Both the position numbers and the translations under genes were made by a program. Positions 50,434 through 58,745 of a stretch of DNA of 64,000 nt are shown here, in pieces. The stretch lies in contig CAJOHE010000005.1 in assembly GCA_905234495.1 (NCBI GenBank), positions 1-64,000 on the forward strand, written 5' to 3'. Numbering within the stretch: position 1 is the stretch's first letter; every line of letters begins with the position of its first letter. The notes under the pieces are model-generated. The model was not told the origin of the DNA, made no database searches, and worked only from the letters and a program-made list of their open reading frames with translations. This DNA is from an uncultured Eubacterium sp. (GTDB taxonomy: Bacteria > Bacillota > Clostridia > Oscillospirales > Acutalibacteraceae).

Positions 50434-51102
50434 TTATTCCTCGTTAAGCTTATCTCTGAGAAGATGATTGTAAATCGCGTCGGCAATTTCAAAATCTTCC
50501 TTTTCGTCAATGTCAACCGCTTCGATTTCGTTTACCTCAACGATGAAGGGCGTCTGGCCGATTCTTCTGCCGAGGTCGTTGATAACCGAGCTGTCGTAGA
50601 TATAAAAGCCGCTTGTTTCCTCGTAGAGAGGGGGCAAATCCTGAGTTCTCGGGATTTGCTCAAGCGAGTAGTTGAACGGCTTGCCGTCCATCCACAGAAA
50701 GTCCTGCAGCTTCTTTGCCGCAAACGCCGAGTCGTTCATTCCGCTTGCAACGGCTTCAAGTCCCTTTTCGATGCTTTCCTTCGAGATGAAGGGCGCCGTC
50801 GTGTGGGTCATAACGTAGATGTCGGCGGGAACGTCCTTTGCAAACGCGGTCAGAACTTCGTTCATCTTTGTGGCGTCCGTGTCGAGGCTTTCGCTTCTCT
50901 TGACGTATCTTACGCCCTCGGGAAGGTAGTCCTTTATCCTCTCGTTGCTGCAGTAAACGCAGACCTCGTCAATCCTGTCGATTTTCAGAAGCGTTCTGAG
51001 TATGTACGCGCAGAGCGGGTCGCCGTTTGTAAACGGTTTTATATTCTTTTGCGGAAGCCGTGAATTGTTGAGCTTCATCGGCACTATTGCAACTGTTTTC
51101 AT
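50434..51102 (-). CDS. NeuA/KdsB-like cytidylyltransferase
   Basis: 222 residues, GT-A-like fold. 'AIVPMKLNNSRLPQKNIKPF' (5-24) is the nucleotide-binding start of acylneuraminate cytidylyltransferases (RxxSKRLPxKN variant), and 'DIYVMTHTTAPFISKESI' and 'EVNEIEAVDIDEKEDFEIAD' are further NeuA-type motifs. The product would be a CMP-activated keto-acid sugar. No NeuB or NeuC gene is present, so sialic acid itself is unlikely to be made here. It overlaps the DUF115 gene by 4 nt and is 2 nt before the aldolase. Confidence 0.8.
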   Translation of the reverse strand: MKTVAIVPMKLNNSRLPQKNIKPFTNGDPLCAYILRTLLKIDRIDEVCVYCSNERIKDYLPEGVRYVKRSESLDTDATKMNEVLTAFAKDVPADIYVMTHTTAPFISKESIEKGLEAVASGMNDSAFAAKKLQDFLWMDGKPFNYSLEQIPRTQDLPPLYEETSGFYIYDSSVINDLGRRIGQTPFIVEVNEIEAVDIDEKEDFEIADAIYNHLLRDKLNEE

Positions 51103-51944
51103 TCTGCAAGAACCTCCTCAAGCGGTCTGCATTCAAACACCTCGAGAACGCCGCCCCTTGTTGAATTGTATATTTTCACGCCGTGAGAATCGGCGTATTC
51201 CTTTGCACACTCGTAGCCTACGATGAGCTTGGGCGTTGCGTATGCGCGCGACCTGTCCTCAACCCCCGCGTCGATGAAATGCTCCTTCTCGCCGAGATAG
51301 GTGCAGTCCGTGCCGAGCAGGTAGATTTCCTTAAAGCCCATATATACCGCAAGCTCGATGCAGGAATAGGCGATTGAATAGCCGTCGTAGACGATGTCGT
51401 AGGCGTCGTCGGAAAACTTTGCGTAGTACTTGCCTATCTTCATATCGTAGGCGTGGTACATAGTGTCGGTCGGAAATTCAATCCAGTCGGGCTCTCTCCT
51501 GTACTTTCTCTTAACGTTGTCGCTGATGAAAACGGGAACCTCGGGATGCTCTCTGAGTATGCCCTGCATATTGTTGAACACGTGGTGGTCCTGAATAGCG
51601 TAATATGTCGGGCGCCATTCGGTGTCGCCGTAGAGCCTGCATATTGAATTCATCGAAATCGTGTATTCGTCCCTGAGGCTTTCAATGTCTTCCATAGTGA
51701 GGGAAGGACCCGTCGCGATAATAAAGCAGCGCTTTCCGTCGTGGATATTCTTGTAGTCGAGAAGCTTTTTATACTTGCCCCCGCCGATACCCTTTGCGCG
51801 AAGGGAACGCCTGAAATTTACGTCCGCGCCGATAAACGCGAACTGAACCCGCCTGTAAAACAGATAGAGCGAGTTGAATGCCTTGTTGCTGTCGGAAAAA
51901 TCACGAAGCGTTATATGCAGTTTTTTCAAAACCGAATTACTCAT
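51099..51944 (-). CDS. DUF115/GT42-like putative CMP-sugar glycosyltransferase
   Basis: 281 residues. 'RCFIIATGPSLTMEDIESLRDEYTISMNSICRL' (about 71-103) is the nucleotide-binding start of the DUF115 (MptE-like) and GT42 sialyltransferase group, and 'DGYSIAYSCIELAVYMGFKEIYLLGTDCTYLG' (about 197-228) corresponds to the GT42 'SGVY...GYKEIYL.GID' block, with a closing 'VKIYNSTRGGVLEVF'. Coupling to a cytidylyltransferase gene supports a CMP-dependent transferase rather than a pterin kinase. The donor sugar is not known. Confidence 0.65.
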   Translation of the reverse strand: MSNSVLKKLHITLRDFSDSNKAFNSLYLFYRRVQFAFIGADVNFRRSLRAKGIGGGKYKKLLDYKNIHDGKRCFIIATGPSLTMEDIESLRDEYTISMNSICRLYGDTEWRPTYYAIQDHHVFNNMQGILREHPEVPVFISDNVKRKYRREPDWIEFPTDTMYHAYDMKIGKYYAKFSDDAYDIVYDGYSIAYSCIELAVYMGFKEIYLLGTDCTYLGEKEHFIDAGVEDRSRAYATPKLIVGYECAKEYADSHGVKIYNSTRGGVLEVFECRPLEEVLAE

Positions 51945-53154
51945 TTAAAAAATCCCTGTATACCGTTTCAAATTTTCTCTGCCACGAAAGCTCTTCGTTG
52001 ACGTAGCGATAGCCGTTTTCGCCGAGCCTTACGCGAAGCTCTTCGTCGGTTATAAGCGTCTCGAGAGCCTTTGCAAAGTCGTTTAATATGGTCTCTTTAT
52101 CCGCTGCGGTGTTTACAAAAATCCCGCAGTCCTTTTCCTTTAAGTCGGCGCAGATGCTCATATCAAGCGCGCAGACCGGAAGCGCGTGCGCCATAGCCTC
52201 AATGAGGACGTTGCCGCTCGTCTCGCGAAGCGAGGGCATAATGAACACGTCGCCGTTTTTGTACGCCTCGCTTATCTGCGTGTGCTCAACCTCGCCGAAA
52301 AGGGAAACCCTGTCCTCAAGACCGTAGAGCCTGATTTTTTCCTCAAGCTCATTCTTCATCGGACCGCCGCCGTAGATTTCAAGGCGGAAGGGAAGGCTGC
52401 GGTCGAGCCTGTTTATAACGTCGATGAGAAGCGCGAGACCTTTTTTGTTTATAAGTCTTCCGACGAAAACGAGCCTTACCCCGCCGTCGGTTTTTTCCTT
52501 TTTTATTTCAAGATTTCTGAATTCGTCCGCAAGCGCAAGCTCGAAAAGCCTGTCGCAGTTTCTGCCGAGCGCCTTTGAGATGATTTCCGCCGTTTCGCGG
52601 TTTATGGCGTAGACCTTGTCAAAGCGCCTGATGTGGCTTTTGTAAAGCGGCGAATACGCCCTTGACCTGTTGATGAACTCGCGGACGCCCTCGATGAGCT
52701 TTGAGCGCTCATAATCCTTCAGCGCCTTCGGGGTGCTCTGTCCGCCGCCGACGGGGCCGAAAACCGTGTAGGCGTTTTTCATTTTATACATCCGTCCCGT
52801 GATGCGAAAGTCGCCCATCGTGACGTGGTGAACTATGTCAAAGTCGATGCCCGAGGTCTTAGCCCAGCGGTAGGCAAGCGCCTGCCAGAGGATGTAGTAC
52901 ATATGGTGAAAGGCGGAATTGTGCTCCCTGTACCAGTTGAGCCAGTAGGGCGGGTCGACTATCACGAGCTCAACGTTTTCAAGCCCGTATTCCTCAATTC
53001 CGCGCCTTGTGTCAGCCTCGTTGCAGGTCTTTGTCACAAGGTAGATTTTGCCGTCGGGGAACCCCTTTGAGAGAAGCACAGCCCAGTTCCAGCCGATGCC
53101 GTCCTCGGAGCCGTGGTAGGGGTTTACGCTGTAGGAGGAGAGAAGTATGTTCAT
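51937..53154 (-). CDS. GT4-family glycosyltransferase
   Basis: 405 residues, GT-B fold. 'NILLSSYSVNPYHGSEDGIGWNW' is the N-terminal glycine-rich loop, 'LVFVGRLINKKGLALLIDVI' starts the donor domain, and 'FIMPSLRETSGNVLIEAMAHALPVCALD' is the GT4 E-x7-E motif. Linkage and donor are not predictable. It overlaps the DUF115 gene by 8 nt. Confidence 0.85.
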   Translation of the reverse strand: MNILLSSYSVNPYHGSEDGIGWNWAVLLSKGFPDGKIYLVTKTCNEADTRRGIEEYGLENVELVIVDPPYWLNWYREHNSAFHHMYYILWQALAYRWAKTSGIDFDIVHHVTMGDFRITGRMYKMKNAYTVFGPVGGGQSTPKALKDYERSKLIEGVREFINRSRAYSPLYKSHIRRFDKVYAINRETAEIISKALGRNCDRLFELALADEFRNLEIKKEKTDGGVRLVFVGRLINKKGLALLIDVINRLDRSLPFRLEIYGGGPMKNELEEKIRLYGLEDRVSLFGEVEHTQISEAYKNGDVFIMPSLRETSGNVLIEAMAHALPVCALDMSICADLKEKDCGIFVNTAADKETILNDFAKALETLITDEELRVRLGENGYRYVNEELSWQRKFETVYRDFLNE

Positions 53155-54248
53155 AAAATACCGTTCCCCCTTGCTATTTCGATGAATTTGTCAACGCGGC
53201 GCGCGGTCGAAAGCTCCTGCCTGTAATCAAGGCAGGCGGCGATGTAGTCCGCGTTTTCGTCGCATATTTTTTTAAGCTCGTCCTCGCCCCAGCTGTCACC
53301 GACGATACCGAGCGAATTTGCCCTTATGTAGCTTGCGTTATACGGAACGGAAGTCGTCACAATTGGCGTGCCGACCGCGATTGACTCGACAATCGAAACC
53401 ATATTGTTGTCCTTTCTCGTATATACAAGCATCGCCTTAGAGGTCTGAAGGTTTTTGATGAGCTCGCTGTGGGAAAGCTTTCCCGTAAAGGTAACGCTGT
53501 CCGTTATACCGAGGCTTTCCGCCTGTTCCGTGAGCGGGATTTTCATATCGCCCTCGCCCATAATGACGAGCCTTGCCGAGCCGTCGTACTTTTCAAGATA
53601 CCTGCCGAAAGCCGCGATAATTCTGTCTATCTGCTTTCTCTCAATAAGCTGCGAGCAGACCGCAAAGCGGTTTTCCTTCTCTGTGCAGGGCGTGAATTTT
53701 TCGAGGTTTACGCCGTGGTCGACAATCTCATCGCTCACGTTTTTGCAGTATTTCGATATGAATTCTTTTGCCTCAACGCTTCTTGCGACAACGAGCGCCT
53801 TTTTGAAGAAAAGCCTCGCAACAACGCCGTACCAGAGCTTTGAGGGGATTTGGCGCAAAATGCTGTTGTGCTTTGCAAGCTCGTGCCACACGATGAGATT
53901 TTTCGCGGTCCTTCGCGCAAGTATTAGAGAGTTCAGAGAAAAGACCTCGCTCGTGATAATCAGGTCGTAGGCGTTTTCCTTGATGAGCCTTCCGAGGCCC
54001 GGGCAGCAGGGGATGACGTTAGGGAAAAGAAGCTTTCTGAAGCGCGTTTCAAGCCACTTTATTTCAAACGGATATTCCTCGCCGTCAAGGGGTCTGAAGT
54101 CCTCTGCGGCGGCAAGGGTTACGCCGATACCTTTTTCTTTGAATGCAAGGCAAAGGTCGTAAATCATCGTATCCTTAATGCTATTAACTTTTTTTACCTC
54201 GTGCGTTTCAGAGGTGTAAAGAATCGGATTGACAATTAAAACCTTCAC
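53151..54248 (-). CDS. GT4-family glycosyltransferase
   Basis: 365 residues, GT-B fold with 'FAVCSQLIERKQIDRIIAAF' and 'AMLVYTRKDNNMVSIVESIAVGTPIVTT' (E-x7-E variant). The start is a GTG preceded by CGGAG. It overlaps the next transferase gene by 4 nt, and follows the radical SAM gene by 15 nt. Confidence 0.82.
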   Translation of the reverse strand: MKVLIVNPILYTSETHEVKKVNSIKDTMIYDLCLAFKEKGIGVTLAAAEDFRPLDGEEYPFEIKWLETRFRKLLFPNVIPCCPGLGRLIKENAYDLIITSEVFSLNSLILARRTAKNLIVWHELAKHNSILRQIPSKLWYGVVARLFFKKALVVARSVEAKEFISKYCKNVSDEIVDHGVNLEKFTPCTEKENRFAVCSQLIERKQIDRIIAAFGRYLEKYDGSARLVIMGEGDMKIPLTEQAESLGITDSVTFTGKLSHSELIKNLQTSKAMLVYTRKDNNMVSIVESIAVGTPIVTTSVPYNASYIRANSLGIVGDSWGEDELKKICDENADYIAACLDYRQELSTARRVDKFIEIARGNGIL

Positions 54249-54263
54249 TTTTCACTCCGTAAA

Positions 54264-55358
54264 TTATTTTAAACCGTCGCTTGCGACCGCGTTCATATCG
54301 CAGGTTGAAAGAGCGTCAAGCTCTTCCTTAGTAACCCTGCCGTCGCGCAAATCGCAGCAGATTTTGTTTTCGTACATCGAGTATTTTTTGTCCTTGAAGT
54401 ATCTGAGGAACTTATGCTTCACAACCCACGCCGCGGGAACCCATATGTACTTTTTCATAGCGGGGGAAACAGAGCCTATCATCCAGCACTGCCTGTCGCA
54501 GTGTCTTACCTTTGCTCTTACCTTTTCCGCCTGCTCGCTGTTCCAGAGGGTGTCCCAGTCCTCTTCGGCAAGGTTTCCCATAACCTCTTTTTCCTTGGTG
54601 CCGTTGCAGGGCATCACGTCGCCGTAGGGGTCGATAAAGAACGTGTCAAACGCCATATCGCAGGGAAGAAGCCTTTTCTGGCCGTAGATATAATTGATGA
54701 GCCCGTGGTTGAAATACGCGCGAAACCATTTCTTCGGCGAGTTTGAGCTCAGAAGCTCGTTGATGAGCGCCTCAAAGTTTTCGGCAACCATCGGTCTGTC
54801 CTTGATAATATTTTTCGCCTCAACGAAATAGAACGAGTTGTGAAGCGACGCCGTCGCAAACTCCATATTCATCTCGTCGCTGAGCTTGTAGAGAGGAACG
54901 AGGTCGGGGGCGTTTGCGTCCTGCACGGTCATACCGAAGCCGACGTCGGGATGATTCATCTCAACAAGCTTTTTGAGTGTTTCATAGCCCTTGTTGAAGC
55001 CGTCCTCAAGACCTCTGATTTTATTGTTCGTTTCCTCAAGCCCTTCGATTGAGATGCGGATGCCGACCGTCGGGAATTCCCTGCACAGGTCGATAATCCT
55101 GTCGGTGAAAAAGCCGTTTGTTGAAATTACAATACGGTCGCTCTTTTTGTAGAGCTCTCTCACGATGTCCTTCAAATCCTCGCGGATAAAGGGCTCGCCG
55201 CCCGTGATGTTTGTGAAATACATCGGCGGAAGCTTCTTAATCGTTTCAAGCGAGATTTCCTCCTCGGGCTTCGAGGGCTTTTTGTACCTGTTGCACATAT
55301 TGCACCGCGCGTTGCAGCGGTAGGTTACAATGACTGTTCCGTTTAGTTTTTTTGCCAT
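54264..55358 (-). CDS. Radical SAM/SPASM protein in the capsule operon
   Basis: 364 residues. The [4Fe-4S]-SAM motif is C15, C19, C22 ('YRCNARCNMC'), followed by 'NITGGEPFIREDL'. A C-terminal SPASM/twitch region carries 'LLPCDMAFDTFFIDPYGDVMPCNGTKEKEVMGNL...CDRQCW' for one or two auxiliary clusters. Radical SAM-SPASM enzymes modify peptides or sugars; in glycan clusters they may epimerise, dehydrogenate or otherwise alter an unactivated carbon. AAGGATAAATAAATT precedes the ATG. Confidence 0.85.
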   Translation of the reverse strand: MAKKLNGTVIVTYRCNARCNMCNRYKKPSKPEEEISLETIKKLPPMYFTNITGGEPFIREDLKDIVRELYKKSDRIVISTNGFFTDRIIDLCREFPTVGIRISIEGLEETNNKIRGLEDGFNKGYETLKKLVEMNHPDVGFGMTVQDANAPDLVPLYKLSDEMNMEFATASLHNSFYFVEAKNIIKDRPMVAENFEALINELLSSNSPKKWFRAYFNHGLINYIYGQKRLLPCDMAFDTFFIDPYGDVMPCNGTKEKEVMGNLAEEDWDTLWNSEQAEKVRAKVRHCDRQCWMIGSVSPAMKKYIWVPAAWVVKHKFLRYFKDKKYSMYENKICCDLRDGRVTKEELDALSTCDMNAVASDGLK

Positions 55359-55361
55359 AAT

Positions 55362-56411
55362 TTATTTATCCTTCTTTGGGAAGGCGCCAAGCATAACCGC
55401 GCTTGTGAGCCTGAATTTTCTGATAATGTATTTTGAAATCGGTATCGGCGCAAGAAGTCCGAAGACGAGCATAAGCACCGAGCAGAGCACGTCGGGCGCG
55501 CCGAGCATCTGTCCGAGCACAACCCTGATTGCAATCTGAACGTAGTAGCCGATGAGATAGATATCCATTCCGTAGTCGCCGATAACCGTCAGCGGCTTTT
55601 TGAGCGGCGCAATCGCGTTTGCCGTGTGCGCTAAAAGATAGTGAACGAGAACGTTGAAAAGAATAACCAACGTCAGGAAAAGGAAGTTTTGGTAGCTCGT
55701 CGCCTTTATATCCTTTGCGAAAACCGCGAAGACAATCATAAGCGAAAAGCCGAAATAGACCACGGTGAGCGCGGCTGAAAGATTGAGCCTTTTTTTAAAG
55801 AAGCCGCAGACCGCCTCGGAAATTCTGCCGTAGTATTTCGCGATGAAAATTCCGAAAAAGAAAAACATTCCGTAGCGAAGCGTTCTGTTTAAAACCGAAA
55901 TGCCGTCGACCGCCAGAAACGGCGAGGCAAAGTAGAGCCCCGTGAAGACGGTGAGGTTCAGCCAGTCGGGAAGCTTGCAGAGCAGTATCGCAAGCACCGA
56001 GATGACGAAAAGCGCGTGCAAAAACCATATGCCGCCGTTCGGGTTGTCTGTTCCAGTGAGAAGGTCGAGAAAAATATTTTTTGAAATGGAATTGAGCGCA
56101 TATTTTTCAAATACGAATTTGAGCGCGTACGATACCAGCGAGAAAAAGAGATAGGGGATGATGAGCCTTTTGAAGCGTTCAAAAACCGCCGCGCCCATAT
56201 CCTTTACGCCTTCAATCCTCTTGAGCTTCGAGGCGAAGAGGATGCCGCTGAGAACGAAGAAGCCGTACATATGGAAGGAATAGGCGTAGGTGTGGAAAAG
56301 ACCGCCGACGCCAAGCCCTTCCTCGGTTGAATGTCCGACGACAACCCAGAAAATCAGAAGCGCTCTGAAAATATTCAGTTCGTCAAAATATGCTTTCTTT
56401 TTCTGATCCAT
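55362..56411 (-). CDS. Acyltransferase 3 (OafA-like) membrane protein
   Basis: 349 residues, about ten transmembrane helices. 'FDELNIFRALLIFWVVVGHST' is the family signature with the catalytic-candidate His of 'VVGHS'. It probably O-acetylates the repeat unit. The start at 56411 follows ACAGGAACTGAA and lies 2 nt before the upstream gene's stop; the in-frame extension is rejected. Confidence 0.82.
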   Translation of the reverse strand: MDQKKKAYFDELNIFRALLIFWVVVGHSTEEGLGVGGLFHTYAYSFHMYGFFVLSGILFASKLKRIEGVKDMGAAVFERFKRLIIPYLFFSLVSYALKFVFEKYALNSISKNIFLDLLTGTDNPNGGIWFLHALFVISVLAILLCKLPDWLNLTVFTGLYFASPFLAVDGISVLNRTLRYGMFFFFGIFIAKYYGRISEAVCGFFKKRLNLSAALTVVYFGFSLMIVFAVFAKDIKATSYQNFLFLTLVILFNVLVHYLLAHTANAIAPLKKPLTVIGDYGMDIYLIGYYVQIAIRVVLGQMLGAPDVLCSVLMLVFGLLAPIPISKYIIRKFRLTSAVMLGAFPKKDK

Positions 56412-56412
56412 T

Positions 56413-57621
56413 TCAGTTCCTGTAAATTTCGGTAAGCTTTCCGGCGTATTCCTCAACCGTTACATATTTTTTCATAAGACAGCACTCGCTCATTCTTTCA
56501 AGGCGTTCGCCGTCGGAATAAAGAGAGCGGATAATGTCCGTGAGTTGCAGGGCGTTTCCCACCTCAAAAAGAAGTCCCGTCTTCGTGTCGTCTATAAGCT
56601 CGGGAATTCCGCCGATGTCTGCGCCGACAACGGGCGTGCCGAGGGAAATGCTTTCCATAACCGAGTAGGGGCAGTTTTCATACCACTCGCTCGGATAGAC
56701 GCTGAAGCGCGCGCCGGCTATGAGGGAATAGAGCTCGTTGCCCGATTTGAAGCCGACGTTTTTTATGTTGTCGGCATAGTCGAGCTTTTCCTCAAGAGGA
56801 CCCGAGCCCGCAAAAATAAAGTTTATATCGGGCAGAGCCTTGCACGCCTCGATAAGGGTGTTAACGCCCTTTTCCTGTGCAAACCTGCCGAAATAGAGCA
56901 CGTAGGGCTTTTTGGCAACGGTGCTTTCGGGAACGGGCAAATCGCCCACGAAGTTGTGCATAGCCACCGTCTTTTTTGCAAAGAGGGGATTTGTGTCGAG
57001 CTTTGATTTCATAAAACGGCTGCAGCAGATTACCGCGTCGATATTTTCATACACGCCGTTTTTGTTCCAGTACATCGCCTCAAGACTTCCGAAAACGGAT
57101 TTCAGCGTTGAGGAATGGATGCACTTATTTTTTGTGCAGGCGGTAAATTTGCCGCCGATGCAGTCCTCGCAGATTGCGTTTGTGTTGGGATTTAAAAGCA
57201 TATGGTTCGGGCAGATGAGCTGATAGTCGTGAGCCGTGTAGACAATCTTAACCCTTTTGCCGTTCTGCTTTTCCCACTCGCGTATTTCAAGTATAATCGA
57301 CGGGGTGAGCTGAAAGTTGAAATTGTTGAGATGAACAACGTCGGGCTCAAAGCTTTCAAGCACCGCTCTGATTTTTTCCCTCGCCTCTTTTGAGTAGACA
57401 GTCTTAAACGACATCTTCACCTTGCTTATAGCCGAGGCTGTGTGGAAGTCCATATCGCTCGTGTAGCTTTGGGCGCTGTTGAAAAAGCAGTTGCCCTCGT
57501 GGTTCATACCGAAGTATTCAACCTCGTTTCCGTGCTCGCTGAGGTACTGCCCGAGCTTCATCATATATGTTTCCGAACCGCCGTTTGGGTAGAGAAACTT
57601 GTTGACCATTAAAATTTTCAT
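56413..57621 (-). CDS. GT4-family glycosyltransferase
   Basis: 402 residues, GT-B fold: 'MKILMVNKFLYPNGGSETYMMKLGQYL' (acceptor loop), 'YVLYFGRFAQEKGVNTLIEA' and 'FSVYPSEWYENCPYSVMESISLGTPVVGADIGGIPELI' (E-x7-E). A four-Cys insert ('CEDCIGGKFTACTKNKC', about 151-168) may bind a metal; this insert recurs in many Firmicute EPS transferases. It shares one base with the upstream transferase gene. Confidence 0.85.
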   Translation of the reverse strand: MKILMVNKFLYPNGGSETYMMKLGQYLSEHGNEVEYFGMNHEGNCFFNSAQSYTSDMDFHTASAISKVKMSFKTVYSKEAREKIRAVLESFEPDVVHLNNFNFQLTPSIILEIREWEKQNGKRVKIVYTAHDYQLICPNHMLLNPNTNAICEDCIGGKFTACTKNKCIHSSTLKSVFGSLEAMYWNKNGVYENIDAVICCSRFMKSKLDTNPLFAKKTVAMHNFVGDLPVPESTVAKKPYVLYFGRFAQEKGVNTLIEACKALPDINFIFAGSGPLEEKLDYADNIKNVGFKSGNELYSLIAGARFSVYPSEWYENCPYSVMESISLGTPVVGADIGGIPELIDDTKTGLLFEVGNALQLTDIIRSLYSDGERLERMSECCLMKKYVTVEEYAGKLTEIYRN

Positions 57622-58745
57622 CAGCGTTTTCCTTGGTAAAGCTTCAGTGTTTTTTGTGCTATATCGTCCCAGTTGTATTTGTCACAGATAAAGTCCGCCG
57701 CCTCGCTCTTGCGCCTTGAAACGAGATTTTCGTTGTTTATCATATCAATCAGCTTGTCGGCAAGGCAGTCGGCGTCAAATCTTTCAAAGTATTCCGCCCT
57801 GTCCTCGCACACCTCGGTACATTCGGGAATAGCCGAGGTCAGGCAGCAGTCAGAATAGCTCATCGCCTCGAGAAGGCTTAGGGGCATACCCTCAAGCTCG
57901 CTCGGAAGAACGTAGATATAGGCGTTTGAGTAGAGTTCTTCAAGCTCCTTACCCTCAACAAAGCCCGTGAAGATAATCCTTCCGTCGTCCTTTGCAAGCT
58001 CTTTTACCTTTTCAAAATACTCGTCGGTGTGGCTTGAGCCGCCCGCGATGACAAGCCTTGTGTCGGTTTCAATCTTTTTGTACGCCTCAACAAGCAGGTC
58101 AACCCTCTTTTCGGGGACAATCCTGCCGAGGTAGAGAAGATAGTCGTCCTTTTCAAGCTGATACTTTTCCTTTATGATTTCGGCGGGCGCCGCCTCGGGA
58201 CGGTCGATGCCGTTCGGGATATACACGGTCGCTCTGCCGTAGGTGTCGAGAAAATACTGCTGGACGTTGCTTGAAAGAACGATAATCCTGTCGGCATATT
58301 TCGCCGCGGTCTTCTCGCCGAAAAGAAGGAATTTCGTTGCAAAGCCGCCCCATTTTGCCCTCTGCCAGTCAAGCCCGTGAATTGTCACTACGACCTTCGT
58401 CCTCGGGCAGAGAAGCTTTGGCAGAAAGCACATCGCCGCGGGACCCTCGGCGTGGTAGTGAATAACGTCAAACCTGCCGAAAACCGCGCGAAGCGTTGCG
58501 AGAAAAGAATATACGATTGCGTTTAGTTTGCTGTTCTGAAAGGTGAACACCTCGCGAAGCTTTACGCCGAGGACAACGCCCCCGCCTTCGCCGTATTCCT
58601 TGCCGGAAACGTGGTGTCCCTTGCGATTATATGCCACAACCTCGTTGCCGTATGAGGCAAGAAGGGAAGACAGCCGTTCAACGACTATCTCAATTCCGCC
58701 CTCGCGCGAAGGTATTCTCTTGTGACCTATCATCGCAATTTTCAT
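57621..58745 (-). CDS. GT4-family glycosyltransferase, rhamnosyltransferase-like
   Basis: 374 residues. 'MIGHKRIPSREGGIEIVVERLSSLLA' is the DUF1972-type N-terminus seen in CpsF/WchF-like rhamnosyltransferases, which often add the second sugar after the initiating transferase. 'LYLGRIVPEKRVDLLVEA' and 'IYVLPSELEGMPLSLLEAMSYSDCCLTS' are the donor-domain motifs. Its position right after the initiating transferase gene fits this role. Confidence 0.82.
   Translation of the reverse strand: MKIAMIGHKRIPSREGGIEIVVERLSSLLASYGNEVVAYNRKGHHVSGKEYGEGGGVVLGVKLREVFTFQNSKLNAIVYSFLATLRAVFGRFDVIHYHAEGPAAMCFLPKLLCPRTKVVVTIHGLDWQRAKWGGFATKFLLFGEKTAAKYADRIIVLSSNVQQYFLDTYGRATVYIPNGIDRPEAAPAEIIKEKYQLEKDDYLLYLGRIVPEKRVDLLVEAYKKIETDTRLVIAGGSSHTDEYFEKVKELAKDDGRIIFTGFVEGKELEELYSNAYIYVLPSELEGMPLSLLEAMSYSDCCLTSAIPECTEVCEDRAEYFERFDADCLADKLIDMINNENLVSRRKSEAADFICDKYNWDDIAQKTLKLYQGKR

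Noticed and set aside
50434..51102. Sialic acid pathway (neuA) call
   Set aside because: NeuB and NeuC are not encoded in the operon, so the activated sugar is left open and no gene symbol is given.
51099..51944. Pterin diphosphokinase (MptE) call
   Set aside because: The family label comes from DUF115 homology; the position next to a cytidylyltransferase and the GT42-like blocks make a glycosyltransferase more likely.
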